Both the position numbers and the translations under genes were made by a program. Positions 41,538 through 50,119 of a stretch of DNA of 64,000 nt are shown here, piece by piece. The stretch comes from Myxococcales bacterium 68-20. GTDB lineage: Bacteria > Myxococcota_A > Polyangia > Polyangiales > Polyangiaceae. Location of the stretch: NCBI GenBank assembly GCA_001899635.1, contig MKVQ01000040.1, positions 470,134 to 534,133 of the forward strand. The letters run 5' to 3'. A model generated the notes under the pieces. That model was not told where the DNA came from. It did not search any database and saw nothing but the letters and a program-made list of their open reading frames with translations. Position 1 is the first letter of the stretch; the number at the start of each line of letters is the position of its first letter.

Positions 41538-42248
41538 ATGCAGCCTCCGCACAATCCGTACGGTCAGCAAGCTCCTTACGGTCAGCAAGCTCCTTACGGT
41601 CAGCAGCCTCCGGCGAATCCGTACGCGGCTCCGGCGGCCGCGCCTGCGATGTACCGGCAGAACGTCTTCGTTCCGCACGGTGGCACAGCTGGACCGCTCC
41701 TCGGACCGACGCTGCGCAGGTTGAAGCTCGCGGCCGGCATCGGCCAGCTCCTCGCGCTGGCTGTGGGACTGACGCTCATGATCGCCGGCGCCGTGATGGG
41801 CGAGGACGAAGGCGGTGCGATCGTCATCGCCGGCATGGGCGGTCTCGGCTTCTGCTACCTGCTCATCTTCGTCTACGCGATCGTGAACGCGATATGGATC
41901 TACCAGTTCTGGTCGTGGATCCCGCCGGAGCAGCGCTACACCAGCATGTGGAAGAAGTACATCTCGCCGGGCGCGGCGGTCGGGTTCATGTTCATCCCGG
42001 GCTTCAACCTCTACTGGATGTTCGTCGTCGCCTTCGGTATCGCCGACATCATGGAACGGCTGCGGGTCCAGTACCCGAGCAGCAAAGGCCCCGTGATGAC
42101 GCTCGCGATCCTCACGATCGTGGTCCCGATGGTGTTCTTCCCGGCGGGCCCGTTCCTCCAGTACCTCTTCGCGAAGCACGTCGAGGAGATGGCGAAAGAG
42201 ATGCACGCACGAATGACCGGCGCCGCCAACCCGCTGGTCGGCGCCTAG
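41538..42248 (+). CDS. Small membrane protein with Tyr/Gln/Pro-rich N-terminal repeats
   Basis: This 236-residue protein has a cytoplasmic N-terminal tail with PYGQQA repeats (HNPYGQQAPYGQQAPYGQQ) and four hydrophobic segments at about 66-86 (GIGQLLALAVGLTLMIAGAV), 92-118 (AIVIAGMGGLGFCYLLIFVY), 140-170 (AAVGFMFIPGFNLYWMFVVA) and 190-212 (MTLAILTIVVPMVFFPAGPF). The middle part, WSWIPPEQRYTSMWKKYISP, resembles small bacterial membrane proteins whose function is not known. The start follows TAGAGT by 9 bases without a ribosome binding site. It lies between the fadIJ pair and cassette C and looks like a single-gene unit. Confidence 0.75.
   Translation: MQPPHNPYGQQAPYGQQAPYGQQPPANPYAAPAAAPAMYRQNVFVPHGGTAGPLLGPTLRRLKLAAGIGQLLALAVGLTLMIAGAVMGEDEGGAIVIAGMGGLGFCYLLIFVYAIVNAIWIYQFWSWIPPEQRYTSMWKKYISPGAAVGFMFIPGFNLYWMFVVAFGIADIMERLRVQYPSSKGPVMTLAILTIVVPMVFFPAGPFLQYLFAKHVEEMAKEMHARMTGAANPLVGA
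41559..41612 (+). repeat. Three 18-bp tandem repeats coding PYGQQA
   Basis: The 18-base unit TACGGTCAGCAAGCTCCT occurs twice exactly, followed by a third, slightly changed copy. It encodes the YGQQAP repeats of the N-terminal tail. Copy number may vary between strains through slippage. Confidence 0.85.
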
Positions 42249-42365
42249 CGCGCGAGCGAGCTCCCTCATCCGACGGGCTCGCGGGGCGGCGGCGAGGCCG
42301 TACTCTCGGCTGCCTCGACCGTACAGAAACGGGACGGACGCGAACATGTCCTTCTCGCCCTGAGA

Positions 42366-42371
42366 TAGACT
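42366..42371 (+). promoter_or_regulatory. Putative -10 element of cassette C
   Basis: TAGACT lies six bases before the GTG start of cassette C gene 1, so the transcript would be leaderless or nearly so. It is identical to the hexamers before cassettes B and D. Confidence 0.45.
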
Positions 42372-42377
42372 CGCGCC

Positions 42378-43523
42378 GTGCGCTGCCGTCGTGCTGCACG
42401 TCGCTCGAGCTCGCGTGTGGCCGCCATGTTCGTCATGCTGGGGCTCGGGTGCGTCTCGAGCACGGCGCGAGCGGACGCGTCGTTCGCGCTCTCGTGGCGC
42501 TCCGAGCCGGGCACGGCCGCGTGCGTGACGGAGACGGCTCTCCGAGACGCCGTCGAGAAGAAGCTGCAGCGGAATCCGTTCACCGATCGCGATCGAGCGG
42601 ACATCGCGATCGAAGGAGAGGAGCGGTCCTCGGGCGGCCGCTTCCGAGCGCGGGTGAAGCAGACGGATCGGAACGGCGTCGTTCTCGGCTCGCGCGAGCT
42701 CGATCTGGAGAGCTGCGCCCGGTTGTTCCGCGCGACGACGATCGTCGTGGCGCTCTTCATCGATCGAGGCAGCGATCGCGAGCCGGGCGAAGAGCCGGCT
42801 CTTGATACGGCGCCGACCGACGATGGCGTGAGGCTCGACGACGAGGAGCCCACGCCGTCTGCGCCCTCGTCGCCTCCGATCCGGATTCCGCCGGCTGCGA
42901 GCCCGTCGCCTCCGACGCAGCCTCCGCCGGCCGCGACTCCGTCGCTTTCGGTGCCGCCTCTGCCCCCCGCGGATGCGCGGGCGCCGGGTTTCGCGCGGCC
43001 TCCGTTCGATCTGTCGCTCGGGGCCGGCGGTGGGGCCGCGGTCGGGTTTCTTCCGTCGGCGAGCGCGATGGTGCGGGGCGTGGCACGGCTGGAGCGTGCA
43101 GGTTCACGGTGGAGCTTCGAGTGGTCCGGGGGCTATTCGCTGCAGCAGGCGTTCCGGACGCGATCGGTCCGAGGATCGTTTGCCGGCGTCGATCAGCAGG
43201 TCCGGGCGTGCCTCGCGCTCAATCCGCTGTCGAGGATCAGGGTCGATGCGTGTGGGGGCGCGTTCTGGGGAGCGATCGTTCCCGAGACGGGCGGCGTCAG
43301 AGAACAGAACGACGCGTGGCGACCGCTCGCCGGTCCGCTCGCGGCCGTTGCGGCTCAGCTTCGCGATGGGACGCGTGCGGCACGGCTGGACCTAGGGGTT
43401 ACGGTGCCCCTGGTGAGTCGCAACCTCTATTTCGAGAGCTCTGCCGGTGAGCTCGAGCGGGTCTACTCGAGCGGCCGAGTCATCATGTTCGTGGGACTCA
43501 GCGGGCTCCTGACGATTTTGTAA
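42378..43523 (+). CDS. Cassette C gene 1: exported protein with two-Cys domain
   Basis: This 381-residue protein has the signal peptide core VAAMFVMLGLGCVSSTARA after an Arg-rich N-terminus. The mature N-terminal domain (SFALSWRSEPGTAACVTE to ELDLESCARLFRATTIVVA) keeps the two conserved Cys and the hydrophobic stretch after the second. LQRNPFTDRDRADIAIEGE parallels REVFTDEAAADASLVISVD in cassette B. A Pro-rich linker with PSPPTQPPPAATPS spans about 150-200. The C-terminal half has barrel-like strand alternation (LSLGAGGGAAVGFLPSASA) and ends FVGLSGLLTIL. The start is a GTG. The gene ends in tandem TAATAA stops, and the sigma gene begins 31 bases later. Confidence 0.72.
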   Translation: MRCRRAARRSSSRVAAMFVMLGLGCVSSTARADASFALSWRSEPGTAACVTETALRDAVEKKLQRNPFTDRDRADIAIEGEERSSGGRFRARVKQTDRNGVVLGSRELDLESCARLFRATTIVVALFIDRGSDREPGEEPALDTAPTDDGVRLDDEEPTPSAPSSPPIRIPPAASPSPPTQPPPAATPSLSVPPLPPADARAPGFARPPFDLSLGAGGGAAVGFLPSASAMVRGVARLERAGSRWSFEWSGGYSLQQAFRTRSVRGSFAGVDQQVRACLALNPLSRIRVDACGGAFWGAIVPETGGVREQNDAWRPLAGPLAAVAAQLRDGTRAARLDLGVTVPLVSRNLYFESSAGELERVYSSGRVIMFVGLSGLLTIL

Positions 43524-43554
43524 TAATGGGGCCCCTTCGCTGGCACAGCGTCTC

Positions 43555-44127
43555 GTGCCGGCGGTTTCGCTCCCGAGCCTCGCATCGACCGATGCAGCAG
43601 CACCTGTTCAAGTGAGCGGGGCCCCCGACATCCGCGCGATCTTTCGCGACTACGGCCCGTTCGTGCACTCGATGCTTCGCAGCCTCGGCGTGCGTGAATC
43701 GGACGTCGACGATGCCTTCCAGGAGGTCTTCGTCATCGTCCATCGGCGTCTCTCGACGTACGAGAGTCGGGGGACGCTTCGCTCGTGGGTCTACGGGATC
43801 TGCGTGCGCGTGGCTTCTCACTTTCGCCGCCGGCTCTCATCGGCGCGCGAGATCGTCACCGACGAAGTGCCGGAGGCGATCGAGCCGCTGACGCCCGCCG
43901 AGCACTTCGGCGAGCAGCAGGCGCGCCAGATCCTGGTCGCGATTCTGGACGAGCTCGACGACGAGAAGCGAGCCGTGTTCGTGCTCTTCGAGCTCGAAGG
44001 ACTACCCATGCAAGAGGTCGCGGACTCGGTGCAGTGTCCGCTCCAGACCGCGTACTCGCGGCTGCGCGCTGCGCGCGAGGCCGTGGACGCCGCGGTCCGC
44101 CGCCGGATGCGGAGAGATTTCAAATGA
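43555..44127 (+). CDS. Cassette C gene 2: ECF sigma factor
   Basis: This 190-residue protein has region 2 at about 27-95 (IFRDYGPFVHSMLRSLGV, VDDAFQEVFVIVHRRLSTY, LRSWVYGICVRVASHFRRR). It has region 4 at about 128-185 (ILVAILDELDDEKRAVFVLF, MQEVADSVQCPLQTAYSRL). Its recognition helix segment CPLQTAYSRL is identical to cassette B, which raises the possibility that B and C sigma factors read the same promoters. The listed start is a GTG; the first 25 residues are poorly conserved, so an inner start is possible. The stop overlaps the start of gene 3 as ATGA. Confidence 0.9.
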   Translation: MPAVSLPSLASTDAAAPVQVSGAPDIRAIFRDYGPFVHSMLRSLGVRESDVDDAFQEVFVIVHRRLSTYESRGTLRSWVYGICVRVASHFRRRLSSAREIVTDEVPEAIEPLTPAEHFGEQQARQILVAILDELDDEKRAVFVLFELEGLPMQEVADSVQCPLQTAYSRLRAAREAVDAAVRRRMRRDFK

Positions 44128-44837
44128 GCCGTGACCCCATCCGCCTTGCTGACCAGAGTGACCCGCCGTCGCCCGAAGCCGACCTCATGCGTGGGCTGAT
44201 CCGTGCCCAACAGAACGTGCGTCCGACGGCGGCGAAGATGGACGAGCTCGCTGGGCGGCTCGGCCCGATCCTGGAGCCCAAGAGCCCGTCGCCGGCTCCT
44301 GGAGCGACGTGGCTCTCCGCCTCCGTGGCGGTCGCGGCGGTGGCGGCGCTCGCGGTCGTGACCGTCGCGGTACAGACGACGGGCCCGACGAAGGCGGCCG
44401 AAGCCGTCGTGAGCACGAGCGCACCTGCGGAGCAGGAAGAAGTGCTGCCGCCCCCCGAGCTCCAAGCCGAGCCGGAGCCCGCGGCCGAGCCCGACGCACC
44501 GCGTGCGGTCTCGGTCGACGCTCTGCCGACCGCAGTCGTGAACGTGAACGTGCGCAAGGTGCCCGCCGTCGCTGCTCCGCGCTGCGACGAGGTCATGCTC
44601 GTGGACGACGCGGACACGGCGCTTCGGTCGGGGAATCCCGAACGCGCGCTCGCCGTCGTGCGCGAGATCGAGCAGCGCTGCACCGCAGGCGTCCTCGTGC
44701 AGGAGCGCGAGCGGATCGCGATCGAAGCGCTCACGAAGGCCGGTCGCGTCGAGCAGGCGCGTGCTCGGGCGCGCGCGTTCGAAGCACGCTTCCCGACGTC
44801 GCCGCATCTGCGGCGCGTTCGGCAGGTTGCCGAGTGA
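44124..44837 (+). CDS. Cassette C gene 3: membrane protein in the anti-sigma position
   Basis: This protein has 237 residues. The cytoplasmic part (1-61) includes ADLMRGLIRAQQNVRPTAAK and MDELAGRLGPIL, a helical region that could bind the sigma factor. The membrane helix is at about 62-83 (WLSASVAVAAVAALAVVTVA). A Glu/Pro/Ala linker follows (PPPELQAEPEPAAEPDAP). The C-terminal domain holds CDEVMLVDDADTALRSGNP, RERIAIEALTKAGRVEQAR and ARAFEARFPTSPHLRRV, matching the pattern of the A, B and D proteins. The start is an ATG in four-base overlap with the sigma gene. The gap to the next gene is 123 bases, the longest among the four cassettes at this point. Confidence 0.72.
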   Translation: MSRDPIRLADQSDPPSPEADLMRGLIRAQQNVRPTAAKMDELAGRLGPILEPKSPSPAPGATWLSASVAVAAVAALAVVTVAVQTTGPTKAAEAVVSTSAPAEQEEVLPPPELQAEPEPAAEPDAPRAVSVDALPTAVVNVNVRKVPAVAAPRCDEVMLVDDADTALRSGNPERALAVVREIEQRCTAGVLVQERERIAIEALTKAGRVEQARARARAFEARFPTSPHLRRVRQVAE

Positions 44838-44960
44838 CCTCGTCGTCACGAACCGTCGATCTGCCAGCCTCGAATTGTCTCCACGCCCGCCGAATGCCGT
44901 CGGTGCGTTCGGTCTCATGAACGTGAACCTCAAGCCGTCTCTTCAGCCGCGAGTCGAGCG

Positions 44961-46148
44961 ATGAAAACTCCTAGCGTCGTGGTCCTCCTCACGGCCACAG
45001 CAATCTCACTGGCATGGGGATGCTCGACCGTCGACGAGCGTCTCGGGATCGAAATCGAGCAGCCGCCGGAGCAGTTCGGCACGCCGGACGCGGGGCCGGA
45101 TGCGACGCCGGACCCGCGCGAGCTCACCGCCTACTGCCCGTCGTCCCAGTGCCCTCCGGGGTGGACGACGTGTCCGGACTCGCGCTTCCCGTGCGATACC
45201 AACATCCTCGCCGACTCGAGAAACTGCGGAGGCTGCGGGATGGCCTGCCCACTGGGCACGGGGTTCGAGCAGTTCACGTGCAACGAAGGCGCCTGCAAGT
45301 TGGAGTGCAACGCCGCGCTTCGTTCCAAAGATTGTGACGGCCTCGTCGACAACGGTTGCGAGAGCAGCCAGCTCGATCCGGCCAATTGCGGTGCGTGCGG
45401 CGTGGCCTGTGCCGTGGGGGAGAGTTGCAGGTGGCAGGACGACAAGCTCACGGAGGTTGGATGTGGATGTCCTCCAGGCACGGTCGATTGTCTGGGGTGC
45501 AGGGACCTTCGCGCCGACGACGCCCATTGCGCCGCTTGCAACAATGCTTGCGATCCGACCGGAGGGCCGGGCGCTCCGCAGTATTCGAACATGTACTACG
45601 GCTGCGTCTCAGGCCAGTGCGGCAAGCCCAAGTGCAAACCCGGCTTCGCCGACTGCGATGGAGTCCTCGAGAACGGCTGCGAGACGTCGATCCGCACGGA
45701 CGACGACTGCGGGTATTGCGGCAACACGTGTGGGGCAGGGCAGAAGTGCGCCGCCGACGGCAACGGCCGATTGTCGTGCATGTGCGATCCAGGCCTGACG
45801 TTCTGCCAAACCGGTGAGAACCAAGGGCTCCCAGAGGGCTACTGCGTCGACGTCAGCAGCAGCCCTGGCAACTGCGGTGCTTGTGGCAACCGCTGCTCGC
45901 TGGGCGGTGGTGGCTACAGCCAGTTGGCGGTGTGCGACTTCGGAAAGTGCACCATCGGCTGTCGGGATGGCGCGGCGGACTGCAACGGCTCGCAAGCCGA
46001 CGGTTGCGAAATCGACACGAAGAGCGATCCGCGCAACTGCGGTGGATGCGGGATCACCTGTGACCTGACCTTGGGACAAGCCTGCGTGGCAGGCAAATGC
46101 GTGGTCGAGCCGTGCGATCAACCCGATGCGGGCGAGGTGACCCGATGA
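44961..46148 (+). CDS. Cassette C gene 4: Cys-rich repeat lipoprotein
   Basis: This 395-residue protein has a short signal peptide with lipobox SLAWGC (Cys21), then DERLGIEIEQPPEQFGTPD as linker. AYCPSSQCPPGWTTCPDSR opens the Cys-rich part and closely matches the D copy (YCATNKCPAGSTTCPSSR). Modules are NCGGCGMACPLGTGFEQFTC, NCGACGVACAVGESC, GCPPGTVDCLGCRDL, HCAACNNACDP, DCGYCGNTCGAGQKC, NCGACGNRCSLGG and NCGGCGITCDLTLGQAC. The end CVAGKCVVEPC is also like D. The start is an ATG; the stop overlaps gene 5 as ATGA. It shows the same stalk-like design as A and B but a different module order, so modules have been reshuffled. Confidence 0.85.
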   Translation: MKTPSVVVLLTATAISLAWGCSTVDERLGIEIEQPPEQFGTPDAGPDATPDPRELTAYCPSSQCPPGWTTCPDSRFPCDTNILADSRNCGGCGMACPLGTGFEQFTCNEGACKLECNAALRSKDCDGLVDNGCESSQLDPANCGACGVACAVGESCRWQDDKLTEVGCGCPPGTVDCLGCRDLRADDAHCAACNNACDPTGGPGAPQYSNMYYGCVSGQCGKPKCKPGFADCDGVLENGCETSIRTDDDCGYCGNTCGAGQKCAADGNGRLSCMCDPGLTFCQTGENQGLPEGYCVDVSSSPGNCGACGNRCSLGGGGYSQLAVCDFGKCTIGCRDGAADCNGSQADGCEIDTKSDPRNCGGCGITCDLTLGQACVAGKCVVEPCDQPDAGEVTR

Positions 46149-47323
46149 GCGCGTGGCGTCATACGCTGGTGTCCGGCGCGGGCTTCGCGTGCGCTCTGGC
46201 CGGCTCTCTCGTCGCCGCGTGCGCGTCGGTCGATGAGAACGTCAATCTCGATCCCGAGAAGACCGAGACCGTCCTTCCCGAGCGCGATGCGGGAGGAGCG
46301 GACGGAGCAGACGGCTCCGATTCGTGCACGGGAGACGATTGCGCGTTCTTCCCGGCCGAGTGCGAGCCGGGGGCGCTCTGCCCGAGCGGCCTCTTCGGCG
46401 CCGATCCGTCCGCGGGCGCCGACTGGCGCACGCGCCTCGAGACGATTCGCGCTCGCTCGGCGACGGACGCGTGGGTCGTCGGGACGGTCGGCATGGCCGC
46501 GCACTTCGACGGTACGGAGTGGAAGGCCGTCGATGTTGGAACGTATGAGTCGCTCGAGCACATCTGGCTCGCGAACGGCGGAGAGCTCACGTTCGGCACT
46601 CTCGACCGCGTGTTCACGCGTGGCCTCGGTGCCGGCGAAGGTGATCCGTCGCCGGACGGTTGGGCCAAGCGAGGCAAGCTGACTCCGCCGTCGGGCGCGA
46701 GCAGCAATGTCACCGCGGCGTGGGGCCGGACCGGTTCGAGCACGATGTGGGTGGCAACGACCTCCGAAGTCTGGCGGATCAACGCCGACGGGACGACGCT
46801 GACGCCGACGCCGGGCGTGCCTACGTCGGTCTGCAGCAGTCTGCCGTGCAAGTGGCTCCGAGCCCTCGACGGGGCATCCCCGAACGTCGTCTGGGGCGTT
46901 GGAGAAAGCGGCGCGGCGATTCGAATTACGAACGCCAACAGCGAGTCGCCGAAGGTCGAGGTGATGAACCCGCTCACGTGGTCGACGCTGAGCGGCGTGT
47001 GGGCGGTCTCGGACACGGAGGCGTGGGCCATCGGAGCGCGCGGCTTGGTGATCCACAACGTAGGGGCGACCTTCGGTTGGCAAGTGATGGAGGTGCCGAC
47101 GCACGAGCACCTCTACGCGGTCGCGGGCTCGTCTTCATCCGACATCTGGGCCGTCGGCGACAAAGGCGTAGTCCTTCACTACGACGGAACGACGTGGTCG
47201 CGGGTGAAGGTGGCCGGGATGGGGCGTCGTCGACCGGAGCTTCTCTCGGTGTGGGTGCCGGAGCCTGGAAAAGTGTGGATCGGAGGGCAAGGGGTGCTCC
47301 TGTCCCTCGGAGGCAAGCGATGA
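46145..47323 (+). CDS. Cassette C gene 5: propeller-like lipoprotein
   Basis: This 392-residue protein has lipobox GSLVAAC (Cys26). After an acidic linker, CEPGALCPSGLFGADPSAG is a motif shared with D (CPSDALCPSESFGPQQPAG). The blades are looser than in A and B: IRARSATDAWVVGTVG with AAHFDGTEW, VTAAWGRTGSSTMWVATTS, LRALDGASPNVVWGVGESG, LSGVWAVSDTEAWAIGARG, LYAVAGSSSSDIWAVGDKG with VLHYDGTTW, and LLSVWVPEPGKVWIGGQG. The final blade ends LLSLGGKR, like FLSPGGKP in D. Start (ATG) and stop overlap the neighbours by four bases. The role is unknown; the conserved ends and variable middle suggest that the middle blades determine specificity. Confidence 0.8.
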   Translation: MSAWRHTLVSGAGFACALAGSLVAACASVDENVNLDPEKTETVLPERDAGGADGADGSDSCTGDDCAFFPAECEPGALCPSGLFGADPSAGADWRTRLETIRARSATDAWVVGTVGMAAHFDGTEWKAVDVGTYESLEHIWLANGGELTFGTLDRVFTRGLGAGEGDPSPDGWAKRGKLTPPSGASSNVTAAWGRTGSSTMWVATTSEVWRINADGTTLTPTPGVPTSVCSSLPCKWLRALDGASPNVVWGVGESGAAIRITNANSESPKVEVMNPLTWSTLSGVWAVSDTEAWAIGARGLVIHNVGATFGWQVMEVPTHEHLYAVAGSSSSDIWAVGDKGVVLHYDGTTWSRVKVAGMGRRRPELLSVWVPEPGKVWIGGQGVLLSLGGKR

Positions 47324-48768
47324 GACGCAGAGTTTTGCTCGCATGTACGACGGCGACGCTGGGGGCGCTGGCTACGCTAGCCGCCTGCGCGACCTCGGAT
47401 GGGGAAGGCGCCACGCTCGCCCCCGTCCCCGATGGAGGAGCTACGATCCCCGACGCTGCGTCCCCGGAAGAGGTCGACGCGACACCGCGACGGGACGCGT
47501 CCGCACCGGTCTGGTCGGCCTGCAACGACCACGGTTGGTGTGAGACGGAGCTCCCCGATCCGAACCTGACGTTCATCGACGTCTGGCCGTTCGTCGATCG
47601 GGCATTCGCGGTCGCCGAGAGCGACACGCTCGGGACGAAGGTGCTCGAGTGGACGGAGGCGACGCAGGCATGGTCGTACATCGACGACAACTCGCAGAAC
47701 GCCTACGGCAGCGGCCAATACGCCGGCAAGATGTACGCGCCGAGCGAGAACGAGCTGTACTTCACGACGGCGCCCGGGGCCGTCTTCCACGGGACGCGCG
47801 CGAGCGTGTCGGCGCCGTTCACGTGGGAGTCGACGCGCCTCCCGTACGACGGGCCCGCGTATGCCGATCGCGATCCGGGGCGTGCCTGGAGCGTGGAGAA
47901 TCCCGGGTGGCAGGCGACCCGCTACGCGCCGGCGCTCGGTGTGACCGGAACGTCGGCCGGCGACGTCTACGCGTGGTACGGCAATCGGATCTTCCGCCGC
48001 ACGAGCGGAGACGGCGGGGCGCCGGAGTGGGTAGCGGAGTTCGTTACGGAAGACCCGAGCTCTACTGCCGACGAGTCCTTCTACATCTTCAATGCGTCGC
48101 CGGCGAGCAGCGACGAAATCTGGTTCGTCGGAGGACGTGGCCCGAGCGACGCAACGAAAGGCTTTACAGGATGCCCGACGCTCTTCCGTCGGACGCTGAC
48201 GGGCTACTCGACTGTCCTGGATTTTGCCTACTCGAGCGGCAACTGCGCCACCAAGCCGGGCACCATCCAACCGGATGTCAGGATCGAGATCCCGGGCTAT
48301 GGCGTGCTCCAACTTCCAATCCAACCGAAGGGCTGGGCAACGGCGGTCACGCCAATTGCTCCGGGCGCAGCCCTGGTGCTCGTCGGGAACGAACTGACGT
48401 GGTTCTACGTCGACACCGCGTCGAACGTCGCGCGTTACAACTATGCGGCCGGGGTCAATCCTCCCGCCGCGCTTTCGCCCCCGCTGCTCCACTCCGTCGT
48501 CCGCGTCGACGATCGCCTGTGGTTCAGCGGCCATGGAATCGTCTTCGGTTCGGAGATCAAGCCGGACGCTTGGAAAGATTGCCTCGGCATCGGGACGCCC
48601 GAGTCGTTCGCGCAGGCGGGGACGGGATATGGCGCCTTGGTCGAGAAGACGAGTGTCGCGATGAAGGAGCGCTATCTGGATGAGCCGCTCTACCAGGTGC
48701 GCGGGACGTCGACGAAGAACCTCTGGGCAGTCGGAAATCGCTATGCACTTCACAAGAAGACTCCTTGA
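47320..48768 (+). CDS. Cassette C gene 6: propeller-like lipoprotein
   Basis: This 482-residue protein has lipobox ALATLAAC (Cys23). CNDHGWCETELPDPNLTFID begins the mature domain, and WPFVDRAFAVAESD with VLEWTEATQAWSYIDDNSQ follows, matching SLPDRAFAIAG and FLEWNDASDRWSFIDDDSQ in D. Propeller-type motifs are sparse and only clear in places: VTGTSAGDVYAWYGNRIF, FNASPASSDEIWFVGG and VRGTSTKNLWAVGNRYALHK at the end. It is therefore a diverged member, about 60 residues longer than the A and B gene 6 proteins, and its middle is specific to the C/D pair. The last 26 bases overlap the start of the RCC1 gene in another frame, exactly as in D. Confidence 0.78.
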   Translation: MRRRVLLACTTATLGALATLAACATSDGEGATLAPVPDGGATIPDAASPEEVDATPRRDASAPVWSACNDHGWCETELPDPNLTFIDVWPFVDRAFAVAESDTLGTKVLEWTEATQAWSYIDDNSQNAYGSGQYAGKMYAPSENELYFTTAPGAVFHGTRASVSAPFTWESTRLPYDGPAYADRDPGRAWSVENPGWQATRYAPALGVTGTSAGDVYAWYGNRIFRRTSGDGGAPEWVAEFVTEDPSSTADESFYIFNASPASSDEIWFVGGRGPSDATKGFTGCPTLFRRTLTGYSTVLDFAYSSGNCATKPGTIQPDVRIEIPGYGVLQLPIQPKGWATAVTPIAPGAALVLVGNELTWFYVDTASNVARYNYAAGVNPPAALSPPLLHSVVRVDDRLWFSGHGIVFGSEIKPDAWKDCLGIGTPESFAQAGTGYGALVEKTSVAMKERYLDEPLYQVRGTSTKNLWAVGNRYALHKKTP

Positions 48769-50119
48769 ACCACATCGTTCTGGGCTAATCGTCGCGCTCT
48801 CCGTCCTCGCCGCTTCCGCCGCGGTGGTGAGCTGCTCGAGCAGCGATGACCCGAGCGAGTCGCCTCCTGCGGATGCCGGGGCGGACGGTGTCGATACGGA
48901 CGCGACCGACGCGGCGGTCGATTCGAATGGTCGCGACGCGGGCAATTTCGATGGCCAGCCGCTGCCCGTCGTTTGCGAGTCGAGCCCGTGCGCGACCGCG
49001 CTCGTGACGACGCTCGGCAGAAGCGTCGAGGACAAGGGGGAGGGCTTCTGCGTCTTGCTCGACGACGGCACCGTGGCGTGTTGGGGCGCGAACGGGGCCG
49101 GCCAGCTCGGGCGCGGTGAGGGGGAGGGCACGGCCCTCGTCGACAGCTCGACGGCGGCCAAGGTCGTGGGGCTCTCGAACATCGCGTCGCTCGACCACAC
49201 GTGTGCCGTCGACAAGAGCGGCGGCGTCTGGTGCTGGGGAACGGGCCCGTTCTCGTGGACCGAAGACGGCGGGGTCGCAACGGCGACCCGCACCACACCC
49301 GTGAAGCTCGCTCTCTCTCCCATGACGAAGGTGGCGCGAAGCTTCGAGACCGCGTGCGCTCTCCTCGCCACCGGCGACGTCCAATGCTGGGGAAGCAACG
49401 CGCTCGGCCAGCTCGGTCCGATGACCGAGACGTTCACCGGCGAGCCGATGCGCGCGGCGCTCCCCAATGGGGCCGCTGCTGCCGCTCTCGAAGTGGGCAA
49501 CGCTACGTTCGTCCTCCGCGAGGACGGCTCCGTCGTGAGCTGGGGTGGCAACCCGGGCATCGGGCGCGTCTCGCCGAGCTTTCCGGATCCGCTCCCTCAG
49601 CTGGTCTCGCTCGCGCGGGTCACGCAGATCGACTCCGCGTACGACAACACGTGCGCGGTTGCGAACGGGATCGGGTACTGCTGGGGCGCGCGTGTCAGCC
49701 CGTTCAAAGGTACGGTGATCGATCGGGCGCTTCCCGAACCCGTCGCAACGCCGGAGCCGCTCGTTCAGATCGCCACGACGCGTTCGGAGGGCTACCTCCT
49801 CCACACGGACAACAAGGTACGCGACTTCAAGCCTTACCGATGGTGCGCCGTGGGCGACTCGGGAAGCGTGTACTGCTGGGGCTTCAACGAGAGCGGGCAG
49901 GCAGGGACCGGCGCCGAGGAGTACGTCACGCGTGCCGCGATGGTCGTCGGTCTCCCCGAGAAGGCGCTCGTCGCGCAAGTGAAGACGACGGTCAACACGA
50001 CGTGTGCGCTGCTCACGAACGGCAAAGTGTACTGCTGGGGGAGCAACTACAACGGTCAGCTCGGAAACGGGCTGAATCGAGGCAAGAGCTCGGCTCCGAC
50101 AGAGGTGGTGCTTCCATGA
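48743..50119 (+). CDS. Cassette C gene 7: RCC1-repeat lipoprotein
   Basis: This 458-residue protein has the N-terminus MHFTRRLLEPHRSGLIVALS, nearly the same as D (VHFTRRLLERPFSGALVVSS), with lipid Cys at about 31 (AAVVSC). The linker is Asp/Ala-rich. RCC1 blades: CVLLDDGTVACWGANGAG with QLG, CAVDKSGGVWCWGTGPF, CALLATGDVQCWGSNALG, FVLREDGSVVSWGGNPGIG, CAVANGIGYCWGARVSP, CAVGDSGSVYCWGFNESG and CALLTNGKVYCWGSNYNG with QLGN. The ATG lies 26 bases before the stop of gene 6, a longer overlap than elsewhere. The stop overlaps gene 8 as ATGA. A longer upstream reading adds Arg-rich sequence and is not supported. Confidence 0.87.
   Translation: MHFTRRLLEPHRSGLIVALSVLAASAAVVSCSSSDDPSESPPADAGADGVDTDATDAAVDSNGRDAGNFDGQPLPVVCESSPCATALVTTLGRSVEDKGEGFCVLLDDGTVACWGANGAGQLGRGEGEGTALVDSSTAAKVVGLSNIASLDHTCAVDKSGGVWCWGTGPFSWTEDGGVATATRTTPVKLALSPMTKVARSFETACALLATGDVQCWGSNALGQLGPMTETFTGEPMRAALPNGAAAAALEVGNATFVLREDGSVVSWGGNPGIGRVSPSFPDPLPQLVSLARVTQIDSAYDNTCAVANGIGYCWGARVSPFKGTVIDRALPEPVATPEPLVQIATTRSEGYLLHTDNKVRDFKPYRWCAVGDSGSVYCWGFNESGQAGTGAEEYVTRAAMVVGLPEKALVAQVKTTVNTTCALLTNGKVYCWGSNYNGQLGNGLNRGKSSAPTEVVLP

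Noticed and set aside
41559..41612. The 18-bp repeats as a regulatory iteron array
   Set aside because: They lie inside the coding sequence, in frame, and encode a repeated peptide.
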